Positions 49,578 to 57,853 of a stretch of 63,150 nucleotides of DNA are shown here, piece by piece. The stretch spans positions 1-63,150 of the forward strand of contig MGQQ01000149.1 in assembly GCA_001798855.1 (NCBI GenBank), read 5' to 3'. The notes below the pieces were generated by a model. The model was given only the letters and a program-made list of their open reading frames with translations, searched no databases and was not told the DNA's origin. Every line of letters starts with the position of its first letter. The first letter of the stretch is position 1. The stretch comes from Deltaproteobacteria bacterium RBG_16_49_23 (lineage in GTDB: Bacteria > Desulfobacterota > BSN033 > UBA1163). A program made the translations under genes and the position numbers.

Positions 49578-50207
49578 TTGAAAAAGGCAGAGGTGGCACG
49601 CACCCTTGCATGGCTTCTGACTGAGCCGGACGACGAGATGGCCGAGTTTCTAAGGGAGAGAGATATCTACCATATCTTCTCTGATTATTTCAAAACGGAT
49701 AATGGAGGATCTCCTTCCCTGGAAGGATTCCTCACCCAGGAGAATAGAAACGATCTCCTTCAAGAGATGAAGCAGGGTTATGGGGAACTTTTTCAAAACC
49801 CTCAGTCAGGCGATTTATGGTGGGTTGAGTCGGTCCATAAAGCCTGGACAAACGATCCAGAGTGTCGGTTGTCAATGGCGAGGGGAAAGGGATATGTGAT
49901 GGGCGATCCAGCCCTCCATATGCTGGAGCTTTATCGATCCTTTGGGATAGAGATACCGGGAAGTTATTCCGGCCTGCCGGATCACATCGTCCTGGAATTG
50001 GATTTTTTAGCGTTTCTAATCGAAAGGGATTCAGAGGAATCTGTCAAGGTATTTCTGAGGGATCATCTTGATTGGGTTTCGGAGATGGTGAGGCGAGGGA
50101 GGGAGTATCAACCCTCTCCTTTTTACAGCTCGGTTTTTGAAGCCTTAGAGGTTTTTATCGCATCGGAAAAGAAGGAAGCGGATAGGGAGGCTTCACACTA
50201 TGCTTGA
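49578..50207 (+). CDS. TorD/DmsD-family molybdoenzyme chaperone
   Basis: The 209-residue all-helical protein resembles TorD/NarJ chaperones. It has an N-terminal LAWLLTEPDDEMAEFL segment and the family motif around GLPDHIVLELDFLAFLIERDSE (about 135-156). It would bind the Tat signal of the catalytic subunit and insert the cofactor. The best standard start is TTG 49578, but no ribosome site is near it. A GGAG site at 49541-49544 is spaced for an ATT (49548) or CTG (49551) start in the same frame, so the protein may be ten residues longer. It overlaps the next gene by 8 bases. Confidence 0.85.
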   Translation: MKKAEVARTLAWLLTEPDDEMAEFLRERDIYHIFSDYFKTDNGGSPSLEGFLTQENRNDLLQEMKQGYGELFQNPQSGDLWWVESVHKAWTNDPECRLSMARGKGYVMGDPALHMLELYRSFGIEIPGSYSGLPDHIVLELDFLAFLIERDSEESVKVFLRDHLDWVSEMVRRGREYQPSPFYSSVFEALEVFIASEKKEADREASHYA

Positions 50208-50454
50208 AAATATTAAGATAAAGATTCTCATCCTTCTCCTTGCCGCCACCTTAATCATCCCGGCCTTTCTGATGGCCTATCAACCCAAAGAATCTAAAAG
50301 CCCAAGATTGGCTGAGGACTTATGGGTCACAATAGAATCTTCCCATGCGCCCGAACAGAAAGCCATGGCTCACTCAAAAGACTTCCCAGGAGGCTTCAGG
50401 GATGCCTCGATGGGGAAAGCGGTTGCAGGTCCGATCAAGGTGGAAGGGGGCTGA
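50200..50454 (+). CDS. Small single-pass exported protein of unknown function
   Basis: The 84-residue protein has one hydrophobic N-terminal segment (about 8-26) acting as signal or anchor and a soluble tail rich in Ser, Lys and Pro without cysteines. It overlaps the chaperone gene by 8 bases and lies inside the molybdoenzyme operon, so it is probably an accessory of that system. No family was recognised. Confidence 0.65.
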   Translation: MLENIKIKILILLLAATLIIPAFLMAYQPKESKSPRLAEDLWVTIESSHAPEQKAMAHSKDFPGGFRDASMGKAVAGPIKVEGG

Positions 50455-50496
50455 AGTTAGCCGGATTCCGCCGGAGGCGGAATAAAGCAGAAAATA

Positions 50497-50612
50497 CGTA
50501 ACAGTTTAGTGATTTGAAAAAGGTTTCATAAAATCCCTCCCAACCTCCCTTTACCAAAGGGAGGAGAAACACTTCCCCCTTTGCAAAAGGGGGATTGAGG
50601 GGGATTTAAAGC
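50497..50612. repeat. Diverged copy of repeat C
   Basis: The left end gtaacagtttagtgatttgaaaaa matches the ends of repeat C (2800, 35289; core aacagtttag). A ctccctttaccaaagggag hairpin and a ccccctttgcaaaaggggg hairpin follow. It separates the small protein gene from the stomatin gene. Confidence 0.65.
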
Positions 50613-50656
50613 GCGTATTCGAATTTCGGATTTATGATTTTTGAAAGGGGGTTCTT

Positions 50657-51415
50657 ATGTTTCAATTGACTCAAACATCGATTGTGCTCATTGCTGGTTT
50701 CTGGGTGCTGGTTTTGCTTAGCCTGGCGATTAAGATCGTCAAACAATATCAGAGAGGAGTCGTCCTGAGATTTGGAAAACTGATGAGAACACGGAATCCA
50801 GGGTTTAATCTCATCATTCCGGTTGTAGACCGAATGTTCAAGATCGATCTCCGGGTGGTTACCATGGTGGTTGAACCTCAGGCCGTCATCACAAAGGATA
50901 ATGTGACGATCAAGGTGGATGCCGTTGTTTACTTCAAGGTGATGGATCCGGTCAAGGCAGTCCTTCAGGTTCAGGATTACATGAAAGCAACGACCCAGAT
51001 TGCCTTGACCACCCTTCGAAGTGTTCTGGGGCAATCGGATCTGGATGAGCTTCTCTTTGAGAGGGATAAGATCAATAAGAAGCTGGGGGAAATCATTGAC
51101 AATCATACCGAACCCTGGGGGATCATGGTGGATGTGGTCGAGGTCAAGGATGTCCAACTTCCGGAGACCATGCAGAGGGCCATGGCAAGGCAGGCCGAGG
51201 CAGAGAGGGAGAAACGGGCAAAAGTTATCCACGCACAGGGTGAATATATGGCAGCCGAGACACTGAAGGATGCAGCCCATATTATTTCGATAGAGCCAGC
51301 CGCCCTTCAGCTCCGGTACCTCCAGACCCTGACCGAAATCGCAGGAGAGAAGAATAGCACCGTCATTCCGCTTCCGATGGACATCCTCGGAGTTCTTCAG
51401 AAGAGCCAGAAGTAA
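50657..51415 (+). CDS. Stomatin/slipin-type SPFH protein
   Basis: The 252-residue protein has one N-terminal membrane helix (about 9-27). The SPFH/band 7 domain follows (about 33-190) with [36 protein letters not shown] and [14 protein letters not shown], and then a charged helix. Slipins form membrane scaffolds and are often paired with NfeD proteases, but none is here. Its place between the chaperone and the NrfD-like membrane subunit is unusual and suggests that it organises the oxidoreductase in the membrane. Confidence 0.9.
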   Translation: MFQLTQTSIVLIAGFWVLVLLSLAIKIVKQYQRGVVLRFGKLMRTRNPGFNLIIPVVDRMFKIDLRVVTMVVEPQAVITKDNVTIKVDAVVYFKVMDPVKAVLQVQDYMKATTQIALTTLRSVLGQSDLDELLFERDKINKKLGEIIDNHTEPWGIMVDVVEVKDVQLPETMQRAMARQAEAEREKRAKVIHAQGEYMAAETLKDAAHIISIEPAALQLRYLQTLTEIAGEKNSTVIPLPMDILGVLQKSQK

Positions 51416-51422
51416 TTGTTTA

Positions 51423-51540
51423 ATGCGGATTTTGCCTGCCCGCCGCACAGCTATGGCAGGCGGGGATTGCGGAATTCGGAATTGACGAAATTCTTCAACT
51501 TTTTTAACTCCGCACTCCACAATCCGCATTCCGAATTATA
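51423..51540. repeat. Inverted gcggaattcggaatt-type repeat with REP insert
   Basis: aatgcggatt/gattgcggaattcgg units face caatccgcattccgaatt. A ttgcctgcccgcc/ggcaggcgggg module (about 51434-51464) splits the left arm. Similar arms bracket 56890-56995 and occur at 10110-10140. Confidence 0.6.
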
Positions 51541-51557
51541 CGAGAAGGATGTGTACG

Positions 51558-52535
51558 ATGGAACCTCTAATGAAGATTCATCCCATTCCCATTGATTATG
51601 CGTGGGGAGTGTTGCCAGCGTTCTACTTCTATCTCACCGGCCTGAGCGCGGCCTCGTTTGTGATCTCTACGCTCGCCAATGTCTTCGGGATGGGCAAGTT
51701 CAAGGCTGTTGGAAGAATCGGGGCGCTACTGGCTCCTCTCTGTCTTGTTCTTGCACCGGCCACATTGATCTTAGACCTGGAGTCTCCCTGGAGGTTCTGG
51801 TATCTGCTCCGTTACAATTTCTTTCCCCATTTTCATCCCGCTTCACCGATGGCCTTCGGGACATGGCTTTTAAGCATTTATCCTCTTGAAGCCATTGTTT
51901 ACGCCTACTTCCTTTTTACGGGAAACCAGAAGGTGGCAAAGATCTTCGGAGTGATTGGAATCCCCCTTGCCATTTCTGTTCATGGTTATACGGGTTTTGT
52001 TTTAGCCGTGGTTCCAGGAAAACACCTGTGGAATACCGCTTTAATGCCCTTTCTTTTCCTGATCTCTGCCATGGTTTCAGGATATGCTCTCGTTATTCTG
52101 GTAAGCATCGTGAAAGAAAGATTTGTTTCGAACTCCCGATGGCTTAAGGAGCGCTATCCCCAGCACCTGAAACTCTTTAACCACTTTTTCCCGACAGTTG
52201 AGAAAGAAGTCATTTCTGATCTTACCAAACACCTCATAGGTTTCATCGCTCTTGACCTCTTCCTCATTTTTTCCGATGTGATCGTGATGCTCGTTTCGAC
52301 GGAGGAATCCTACCATACGGTGATGAGTCTACTGATTGGGAAATTTGCCCCACTCTTTCTCGGCGTGGAGATACTTCTGGGGGCGTTTATTCCTCTTTTT
52401 CTCCTCTCCTATTCCAGGACAAAAGCAATTCAAGCTTGGCAGGTCTTGGCCTCAATTCTGGTGCTCACGGGCATTATGACGATGCGATACATCGTCATCA
52501 TCGGCGGCCAGAGTTTTCCCGTCCAGTTGATTTGA
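51558..52535 (+). CDS. NrfD/PsrC-type membrane subunit
   Basis: The 325-residue protein has about eight to nine membrane helices and resembles the NrfD/PsrC quinol-interacting subunit of complex iron-sulfur molybdoenzymes. WGVLPAFYFYLTGLSAASFVIS is the first helix, LESPWRFWYLL and FNHFFP are loop segments, and TRKAIQAWQ-like charges lie before the last helix (read here as SRTKAIQAW). It passes electrons between the quinone pool and the 4Fe-4S subunit. Placement after the stomatin rather than after subunit B is unusual. The second in-frame ATG (51558) has the better AAGGA spacing. Confidence 0.9.
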   Translation: MEPLMKIHPIPIDYAWGVLPAFYFYLTGLSAASFVISTLANVFGMGKFKAVGRIGALLAPLCLVLAPATLILDLESPWRFWYLLRYNFFPHFHPASPMAFGTWLLSIYPLEAIVYAYFLFTGNQKVAKIFGVIGIPLAISVHGYTGFVLAVVPGKHLWNTALMPFLFLISAMVSGYALVILVSIVKERFVSNSRWLKERYPQHLKLFNHFFPTVEKEVISDLTKHLIGFIALDLFLIFSDVIVMLVSTEESYHTVMSLLIGKFAPLFLGVEILLGAFIPLFLLSYSRTKAIQAWQVLASILVLTGIMTMRYIVIIGGQSFPVQLI

Positions 52536-52639
52536 CCTCTTCTATATTTCTTGCCCTGCTTAGAAAAGAATTGCAAAAAGACTTGAATTATGCTCTATTA
52601 AGCCTGTCTGATCAATTAAAACCAAAAGGGGGATTGAGA

Positions 52640-53941
52640 ATGGATCTGATGAAGATGAAGTTGAGGATGAGGATGATTCTTTTTACTGTGGCTATTCTCT
52701 CGATGTTCATAGCGAGCGGAGTATGGGCCGAGCCGCAGAAAATTCTTTCCGCGATTGATGCCAACAGCAGCAATTGCAAAGTCGTCTCACAGAAGGTCTT
52801 CGATTTCAAGGAGCTCGGCCAGCAGGAATTTAAAAGCTCCGCACTCCTCATGGAGGAGTTGCGAAAGCTCGGGTTTAAGGTGGAAGGGGATCTGAAGGTT
52901 CCTGCAGATCTGGTCAAGGATGGCATTGCAAAAACAGCCTTCCGGGCTGAACTGCAGGGAAAGGGTCCGGGCCCCACCATTACCATCATGCTTGAATACG
53001 ATGCACTCAAAAACGGCCATTCCTGCGGTCATAATCTGATTGCGACTTCCGGTCTTCTTGCGGCCGCAGGTCTGGCTCAGGTGATGAAAGATACACCGGG
53101 CCGGATTCTCGTTATTGGGACGCCCGACGAAGAGAGAGGCTCCCTCGGCGGTGGGAAAATAGCCCTGCTCGAGGGAGGATACTTCGAGGGTTCGGATATC
53201 GTCTTCATCACTCACCCTGCGGATCGCTGGAACGCCGATATGCGTTACCTCGCCATGAAAAGAGGCACGTTTGTATTTAAGGGGAAGGCTTCCCATGCAG
53301 CGGCATCTCCCCATAAGGGGATCAGCGCCCTCGATGCAGTGGTTCTTATGTTTAATGCTACTGACATGCTCCGGGAACATGTCCGCCAGGATGTCCGTAT
53401 CCATGGAATTATCAAGAAGGGAGGAGACGCGGTGAATATTGTCCCTGAAATTGCCGAAGCCGAGTTCGCGGTTCGGGCTCTCGACACAACTACGATGGAG
53501 GAGACGTATAATAAAGTGGTCAACTGTGCGAGAGCAGGAGAACTCGCCACGGGCGCCAAGCTGGAGTTCAAGGAACCCCGGACTTCCCTGAAGGCTCCGA
53601 TCATCGTTCCTCCACTGACAAAGATGGTGCTCGATCAAGCAAAAGCCCTCGGTGTAACAGAAAGCGAAATCAAGGCTTCAGTCGACTCGGGATCGTCCGA
53701 TCTCGGAAACGTGGGGAATACTTATCCGACAGCAGAGCTCAAGTTTAAGATCGCTCCGGAAGGCACCCCCGGTCATTCTGATGCATTTAGAGATTATGCA
53801 GGGTCCGAAGAGGGGTGGAAGGCCACAATCATTACGGGTAAGGCCATCGCCCTGGCAGCGTATGATCTGTTGATTCATCCGGATAAGGTAAAAGCCATCC
53901 AGGAGAAGTTCAAGGAATTGAAAGCGAAAGAAGGGAAATAG
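52640..53941 (+). CDS. Exported M20-family peptidase/amidohydrolase
   Basis: The 433-residue protein has a signal peptide (about 1-30, ending in VWA) and an M20D-like amidase domain. MLEYDALKNGHSCGHNLI binds metal, GTPDEERGSLGGGK holds the catalytic Glu pair, KGKASHAAASPHKGISALDAVV is the dimerisation-domain motif, and PGHSDAFRDYAGS lies near the C-terminus. The closest types are aminobenzoyl-glutamate or amino-acid amide hydrolases. An exported form would release amino acids from external conjugates. The start at 52640 follows GGGGGA; a longer frame overlapping the NrfD-like gene lacks support. Confidence 0.87.
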   Translation: MDLMKMKLRMRMILFTVAILSMFIASGVWAEPQKILSAIDANSSNCKVVSQKVFDFKELGQQEFKSSALLMEELRKLGFKVEGDLKVPADLVKDGIAKTAFRAELQGKGPGPTITIMLEYDALKNGHSCGHNLIATSGLLAAAGLAQVMKDTPGRILVIGTPDEERGSLGGGKIALLEGGYFEGSDIVFITHPADRWNADMRYLAMKRGTFVFKGKASHAAASPHKGISALDAVVLMFNATDMLREHVRQDVRIHGIIKKGGDAVNIVPEIAEAEFAVRALDTTTMEETYNKVVNCARAGELATGAKLEFKEPRTSLKAPIIVPPLTKMVLDQAKALGVTESEIKASVDSGSSDLGNVGNTYPTAELKFKIAPEGTPGHSDAFRDYAGSEEGWKATIITGKAIALAAYDLLIHPDKVKAIQEKFKELKAKEGK

Positions 53942-53987
53942 GGGAACCAGGTTAAGGTTGAGTTTAAGGCTAAAGCAAAGATTTATT

Positions 53988-55472
53988 TTATCGCTTCAGT
54001 AAGCTCTTAAAACTTCGTTTTAAACGTTTCCAGAGGGTTCGTTTTTCGAAGACGAAGAGTCCCTCTCTTGTATTAAAGATGACATTTTCACCCATCTTCA
54101 ATTTCTTGGGAGACCGGTAATCCGGATTGCAGGCCAACACTCTCTCACCTGTTTCGGTCCGGACAAAACCGAAGGTGAGGGGAGAGCGAAATCCCTCCGG
54201 TGTGGCATAGAGTAGGGTGAATGTTTCCAGGGCGCCCATGCCTTGGGGGGGAGGTGAAACGGCCATCTTTTGGGCCGCTTTCATTTCTGGATGATAATCG
54301 GGTGTAAACCCCTCGCTCATCACCCGCTTCCGATCGCTTCGCTCGAGGATGGTGACCAGGTTATTGTTTCCCAATCCGCCAACGCTCTGCGCCAATCCAA
54401 TCCCGGCTCTTTCCAATTGCCTTTCCTTACCCGCTTCTCCCCGGAGTTGATAGACAATCTCCACGAGTTGGGCAAGGCCGGAAGCGCCCACAGGATGACC
54501 TCTCGCCTTCAAGCCTCCGGAAGGATTGATCGGAAGTTTTCCCCGGAGATGCGTCTTCATGTCTTCAACCGCTTTCCATCCCTCTCCTTGAGGAAAGAAT
54601 CCCAGATCCTCTATCCCGATGAGCTCGAAGATGGTAAAGGCATCGTGGACCTCGGCAAAATGGATGTCCGACGGATTGATCTGCGCCATCGTATAGGCTT
54701 TTAGGGCCGCCTCTTTTGTGGAGTTGAAAGAAGTGAGGGAACCCCGGCGCCGGACCGCCAGGGTATCCGTCGCATGACCGATGCCAGAGACTTTAATGGC
54801 GGTGGGCCGGGAGGTGAGGATGAGAGCGGTTGCTCCATCCGTAATAGGCGCGCAATCATAAAGGCGCAGGGGATAAGAGACCATCCGGCTTTTCAGATAG
54901 TCGTCTCGGGTGATCGTCTTTCTGAACTGAGCACGGGGATTGAGGGAGCCATTGGAATGGTTTTTCACAGCGACCTGAGCCAGAATCTCTTCCAGCTTTG
55001 AGAAGGAGAGATTAAATTCCTTTGCATATTTTTGCGCAATCATGGCTGCCAGGGCGGGCATGGTTGCCCCATACTTGCGCTCGGAACGATCGATCACCTC
55101 TGATAGAATACGGGTCGTTTTAGCGGTTGAGAGATGGGTCATCTTCTCTCCGGCAATAACAAGGACATTCTTCATGTGGCCTGAAGCGGCCGCATAAAAG
55201 GCGGTCTCAAAAGCTCCAGCGCCTGTGGAAGAGGCCGTCTCCACCCTGGTGGAAGGAATACCGGTAAGGCCGAGGGTATCGGCCAGTAGGGCAGCGAAGT
55301 TGGAGTCCCCTACAAATTCCTCCACATTCATCACTCCAATATAGATGGCATCCACCCGTTCCAGTTGAGCATCTTTCAAGGCGAGTGCAGCCGCATCTGC
55401 CATCATCTTTTCAAGAGAATCCTTTGACTTTCCGAATTTCGTCATCCCCACGCCAGAGATATAAACATCCAT
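53988..55472 (-). CDS. Thiolase-superfamily protein fused to a DUF35 OB domain, nucleophile Cys absent
   Basis: The 494-residue protein has a thiolase/SCP-x-type core (1-385) with GVGMTKFGK at the start, HDAFTIFELIGIEDLGF and NPSGGLKARGHPVGASG. A DUF35-like OB-fold tail follows (about 400-494) with FGFVRTETGERVLACNPDYR. In SCP-type thiolases the nucleophile lies in a CSTG motif; here VETASSTGAGA has Ser at residue 81 instead. Acyl transfer by the normal mechanism is therefore doubtful. DUF35 proteins usually are separate partners of thiolases. The start at 55472 has a GGAG site; the longer frame runs into element D. Confidence 0.85.
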   Translation of the reverse strand: MDVYISGVGMTKFGKSKDSLEKMMADAAALALKDAQLERVDAIYIGVMNVEEFVGDSNFAALLADTLGLTGIPSTRVETASSTGAGAFETAFYAAASGHMKNVLVIAGEKMTHLSTAKTTRILSEVIDRSERKYGATMPALAAMIAQKYAKEFNLSFSKLEEILAQVAVKNHSNGSLNPRAQFRKTITRDDYLKSRMVSYPLRLYDCAPITDGATALILTSRPTAIKVSGIGHATDTLAVRRRGSLTSFNSTKEAALKAYTMAQINPSDIHFAEVHDAFTIFELIGIEDLGFFPQGEGWKAVEDMKTHLRGKLPINPSGGLKARGHPVGASGLAQLVEIVYQLRGEAGKERQLERAGIGLAQSVGGLGNNNLVTILERSDRKRVMSEGFTPDYHPEMKAAQKMAVSPPPQGMGALETFTLLYATPEGFRSPLTFGFVRTETGERVLACNPDYRSPKKLKMGENVIFNTREGLFVFEKRTLWKRLKRSFKSLLKR

Positions 55473-55514
55473 TCTTCGATCTCCATAAAGTGGTCTTAAT
55501 TGAAACATGATGGT

Positions 55515-55634
55515 CTCGTAAAAAGTGCCTTTAGTCCTGGTTTTGTCATTCCGGAGAAAGTCGGAATCCAGTGTTTTCAATCGGTTAAGAATTCCTGGAC
55601 TCCGGTTTTCACCGGAATGACGACTTTTTACGAG
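55515..55634. repeat. MITE-like element D, copy 2
   Basis: It has the same inverted ends as copy 1 (ctcgtaaaaagt and gactttttacgag). The interior is different: gtcattccggagaaagtcgg and ccggttttcaccggaatgac arms with tccagtg/ctggact, a common bacterial repeat module. Confidence 0.8.
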
Positions 55635-55726
55635 TTTATCAAACATATTAAAACAAAATGTATGGATTTAACAGGTAAAGGCTAACCTATTGAAAATACT
55701 TATTAATATTTTGTGAAAATTTTTCT

Positions 55727-55755
55727 TTGACCTCCCCATCTGAAGGTATTATACT
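55727..55755 (+). promoter_or_regulatory. Promoter of the zincin gene
   Basis: TTGACC (55727-55732) and TATACT (55750-55755) are separated by exactly 17 bases. The leader to the ATG at 55879 is about 115 bases and holds no recognised structure. Confidence 0.68.
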
Positions 55756-55878
55756 AATGTATAGTCAAAATAAGGGGCTGCAGTTAGAAGCTTTCTAACA
55801 TAATTCCTCCTTTATGCGGATACCTGCTTTAAAACAATACAACCCATCAGGTTGGTCTAAACCGGGGGCTTCAAGAAA

Positions 55879-56874
55879 ATGGATGAAATCAGCTACCAGA
55901 AATTTTTAACAACCAGAATCTGCGACCTGACCCTCGATGTGGACCAGAGTCTGAGCCATTGTTTTAAGAAGCTGAAGAGGGAACTGAAGTTTCATCAGAT
56001 TCTTCTCTGGCCCGATTTCTATTTCGGGAATGAGTGGGGCTGTGTGAACAAAAAAATCTCCATCAGCATTCCTTTCTATTATGCCTCCCCTGAGTTGAGA
56101 GAGCTTGAAGGGGATGTCCCGACGAGTGAAGGAATCGTCAAAACCTTTCGCCATGAGACCGGGCATGCCGTCAATTATGCCTATCGCCTCTGGCAACGAA
56201 AGGATTGGAAAGAGTTATTCGGAGATTTTAACAAGAAATACAGGGATGGGTATCTCTACAGGGTGAATCCCTGGTCAAAGAGTTATGTCCGTCACCTTCA
56301 TTACCTGGGTGACCCCCATTATGCGCAGAAACATCCGGACGAAGACTGGGCAGAGACCTTTGCCATCTGGCTCGATCCGCGCTCGCATTGGGAAAAGAAG
56401 TACCGGAACTGGCCCAATGCCCTGGAGAAATTGACCTATGTGGATCATCTGATGGAGGAGATCGCGGGGGAGAAGACGCTCAGCCTGAAGAGGAAAAGGG
56501 AAGGGGAATATACGGCGATCGAAGAAACCGTCTCCGAGTGGTGGGGGCTGGATGGAGAGATGCTGGATCAGGAACTCCAGGAATATCTCAACGATATGAA
56601 TGAGCTCTTCATCAGGCCGGCCAATGGCCGGAGAAAACCCCTTCCCGCATGGAGGTTAATCCGGAAATATGCAAGGCTTTTGACGGAGCAGGTTAGCCAG
56701 TGGATATTGGGATCGAATCAGCACACCGTTCGAAAAAGCCTTCGCCGGTGGGAGGCCATCTGCAGAAATGAATCATTGGGATACCTTCCTGAAGATGAAG
56801 AACGGAAGTTGATCGAATTGACAACCCTCCTCACCTACCATGTCGTGGACGGAGTCCACCAACTTCGAGGGTAA
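55879..56874 (+). CDS. Putative zinc metallopeptidase (Peptidase_Mx type)
   Basis: The 331-residue protein lacks a signal peptide. FRHETGHAVNYAYRLW at about 94-109 is the HExxH zincin site (HETGH), and DEDWAETFAIW at about 155-165 supplies the third, glutamate ligand, a spacing known in the 'putative zinc-binding metallopeptidase' family (PF15887). That family usually also carries an N-terminal zinc ribbon, which is missing here; two isolated cysteines (residues 15 and 28) remain. The C-terminal 120 residues are helical and basic. A clear promoter precedes it and it has no same-strand partner. Substrate unknown. Confidence 0.75.
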   Translation: MDEISYQKFLTTRICDLTLDVDQSLSHCFKKLKRELKFHQILLWPDFYFGNEWGCVNKKISISIPFYYASPELRELEGDVPTSEGIVKTFRHETGHAVNYAYRLWQRKDWKELFGDFNKKYRDGYLYRVNPWSKSYVRHLHYLGDPHYAQKHPDEDWAETFAIWLDPRSHWEKKYRNWPNALEKLTYVDHLMEEIAGEKTLSLKRKREGEYTAIEETVSEWWGLDGEMLDQELQEYLNDMNELFIRPANGRRKPLPAWRLIRKYARLLTEQVSQWILGSNQHTVRKSLRRWEAICRNESLGYLPEDEERKLIELTTLLTYHVVDGVHQLRG

Positions 56875-56889
56875 TGGTTGGAAAAATTA

Positions 56890-56995
56890 TTAAAATGGGG
56901 ATTGCCGATTGCGGAATGCGGAATTAAATCCAATATCCAGAAACCACAGTGACAATAAAATATTCCGCAATCCGAATTCCGAAATCCGCAATTGA
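56890..56995. repeat. Inverted gcggaattcggaatt-type repeat between convergent genes
   Basis: gattgcggaatgcggaatt faces attccgcaatccgaattcc. It can fold as a hairpin between the convergent zincin and LOG genes and may terminate both. Confidence 0.6.
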
Positions 56996-56996
56996 A

Positions 56997-57653
56997 TCAG
57001 AGGATCACGGTTTTCTTGATGGTCCGGACGATTTCTTCGGGCTCATCAATCAATTGAAGGATGCCTAAGTCCTCCAGCGAGATCCTTCCTTCTTTCAGGA
57101 CCACCTCTTTGATCCAATCCAAAAGCCCTTTCCAGTAATTTGATCCAACCAGGATAACCGGGAAAGGTTTGATCTTGTGGGTTTGAATGAGTGTCACCGA
57201 CTCAAAGAGTTCATCCATGGTTCCGAAACCACCGGGGAGAATGATATAGGCCACCGCATATTTGACAAACATCACCTTCCGGACAAAGAAATAACGGTAT
57301 CTCAATGTGATATTGGCGTAGGGATTTGGCTTCTGTTCCAGCGGAAGTTCAATATTGAGGCCGATCGAATTGCCTCCTGCGAGGGAGGCCCCCTTGTTGG
57401 CCGCCTCCATGGCCCCCGGGCCTCCGCCCGTGATCACACTGAATCCATTCTCTGCAAGGAGCCGGCCAATTCGCTCCGCCTTCTGGTAGACCTCATCTTC
57501 AGGCTTGGCACGGGTGGAACCGAAGATGGACACAGCCGGACGGTATCTGGCCAGAGCATCAAACCCTTCCACAAACTCCGCCATGATGTGGAACATCCTC
57601 CACGATTCCTGGGCCGATATCCTATCGACAACATACTGATTGTTATCTGCCAT
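56997..57653 (-). CDS. LOG-family Rossmann-fold protein
   Basis: The 218-residue protein has SIFGSTRAK near the start, GGGPGAMEAANKGA (about 75-88) and PGGFGTMDELFE (about 139-150). These are the nucleotide-binding and catalytic motifs of LOG-type phosphoribohydrolases, long misnamed lysine decarboxylases. The family cleaves the ribose-phosphate bond of cytokinin or other nucleoside monophosphates. It is monocistronic here. A GAGG site lies just before the ATG. Confidence 0.92.
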   Translation of the reverse strand: MADNNQYVVDRISAQESWRMFHIMAEFVEGFDALARYRPAVSIFGSTRAKPEDEVYQKAERIGRLLAENGFSVITGGGPGAMEAANKGASLAGGNSIGLNIELPLEQKPNPYANITLRYRYFFVRKVMFVKYAVAYIILPGGFGTMDELFESVTLIQTHKIKPFPVILVGSNYWKGLLDWIKEVVLKEGRISLEDLGILQLIDEPEEIVRTIKKTVIL

Positions 57654-57796
57654 ATTTCCTCCTTGAAACCATTATGGGTTCTATTTCGCCATTCGTCAAT
57701 GGCCTCCTATTCTTCAATATCTCCGTTTCTTATTGAAAATGGAGAGGGTTTTGTATTAGGAAAAAGGGGGTTTTAAGTAAATTCTCGACCGCAGAG

Positions 57797-57825
57797 GCAG
57801 GGAACGGTTTGAAACCGTTCCCTAC
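57797..57825. repeat. 29-bp palindrome P, copy 3
   Basis: gcagggaacggttt and aaaccgttccctac form the arms, with one mismatch. It ends about 30 bases before the start codon of the beta-CASP protein. Confidence 0.8.
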
Positions 57826-57853
57826 GAGAAGCAATCAAGGAGAAAACGGATCG

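Noticed and set aside
50606-51529. 307-codon frame antisense to the stomatin gene
   Set aside because: It is the shadow of a well-supported SPFH gene; its His/Cys-rich composition is typical of antisense translation.
52787-53638. 283-codon frame antisense to the M20 peptidase
   Set aside because: The plus-strand gene has complete catalytic motifs and signal peptide; the antisense frame matches nothing.
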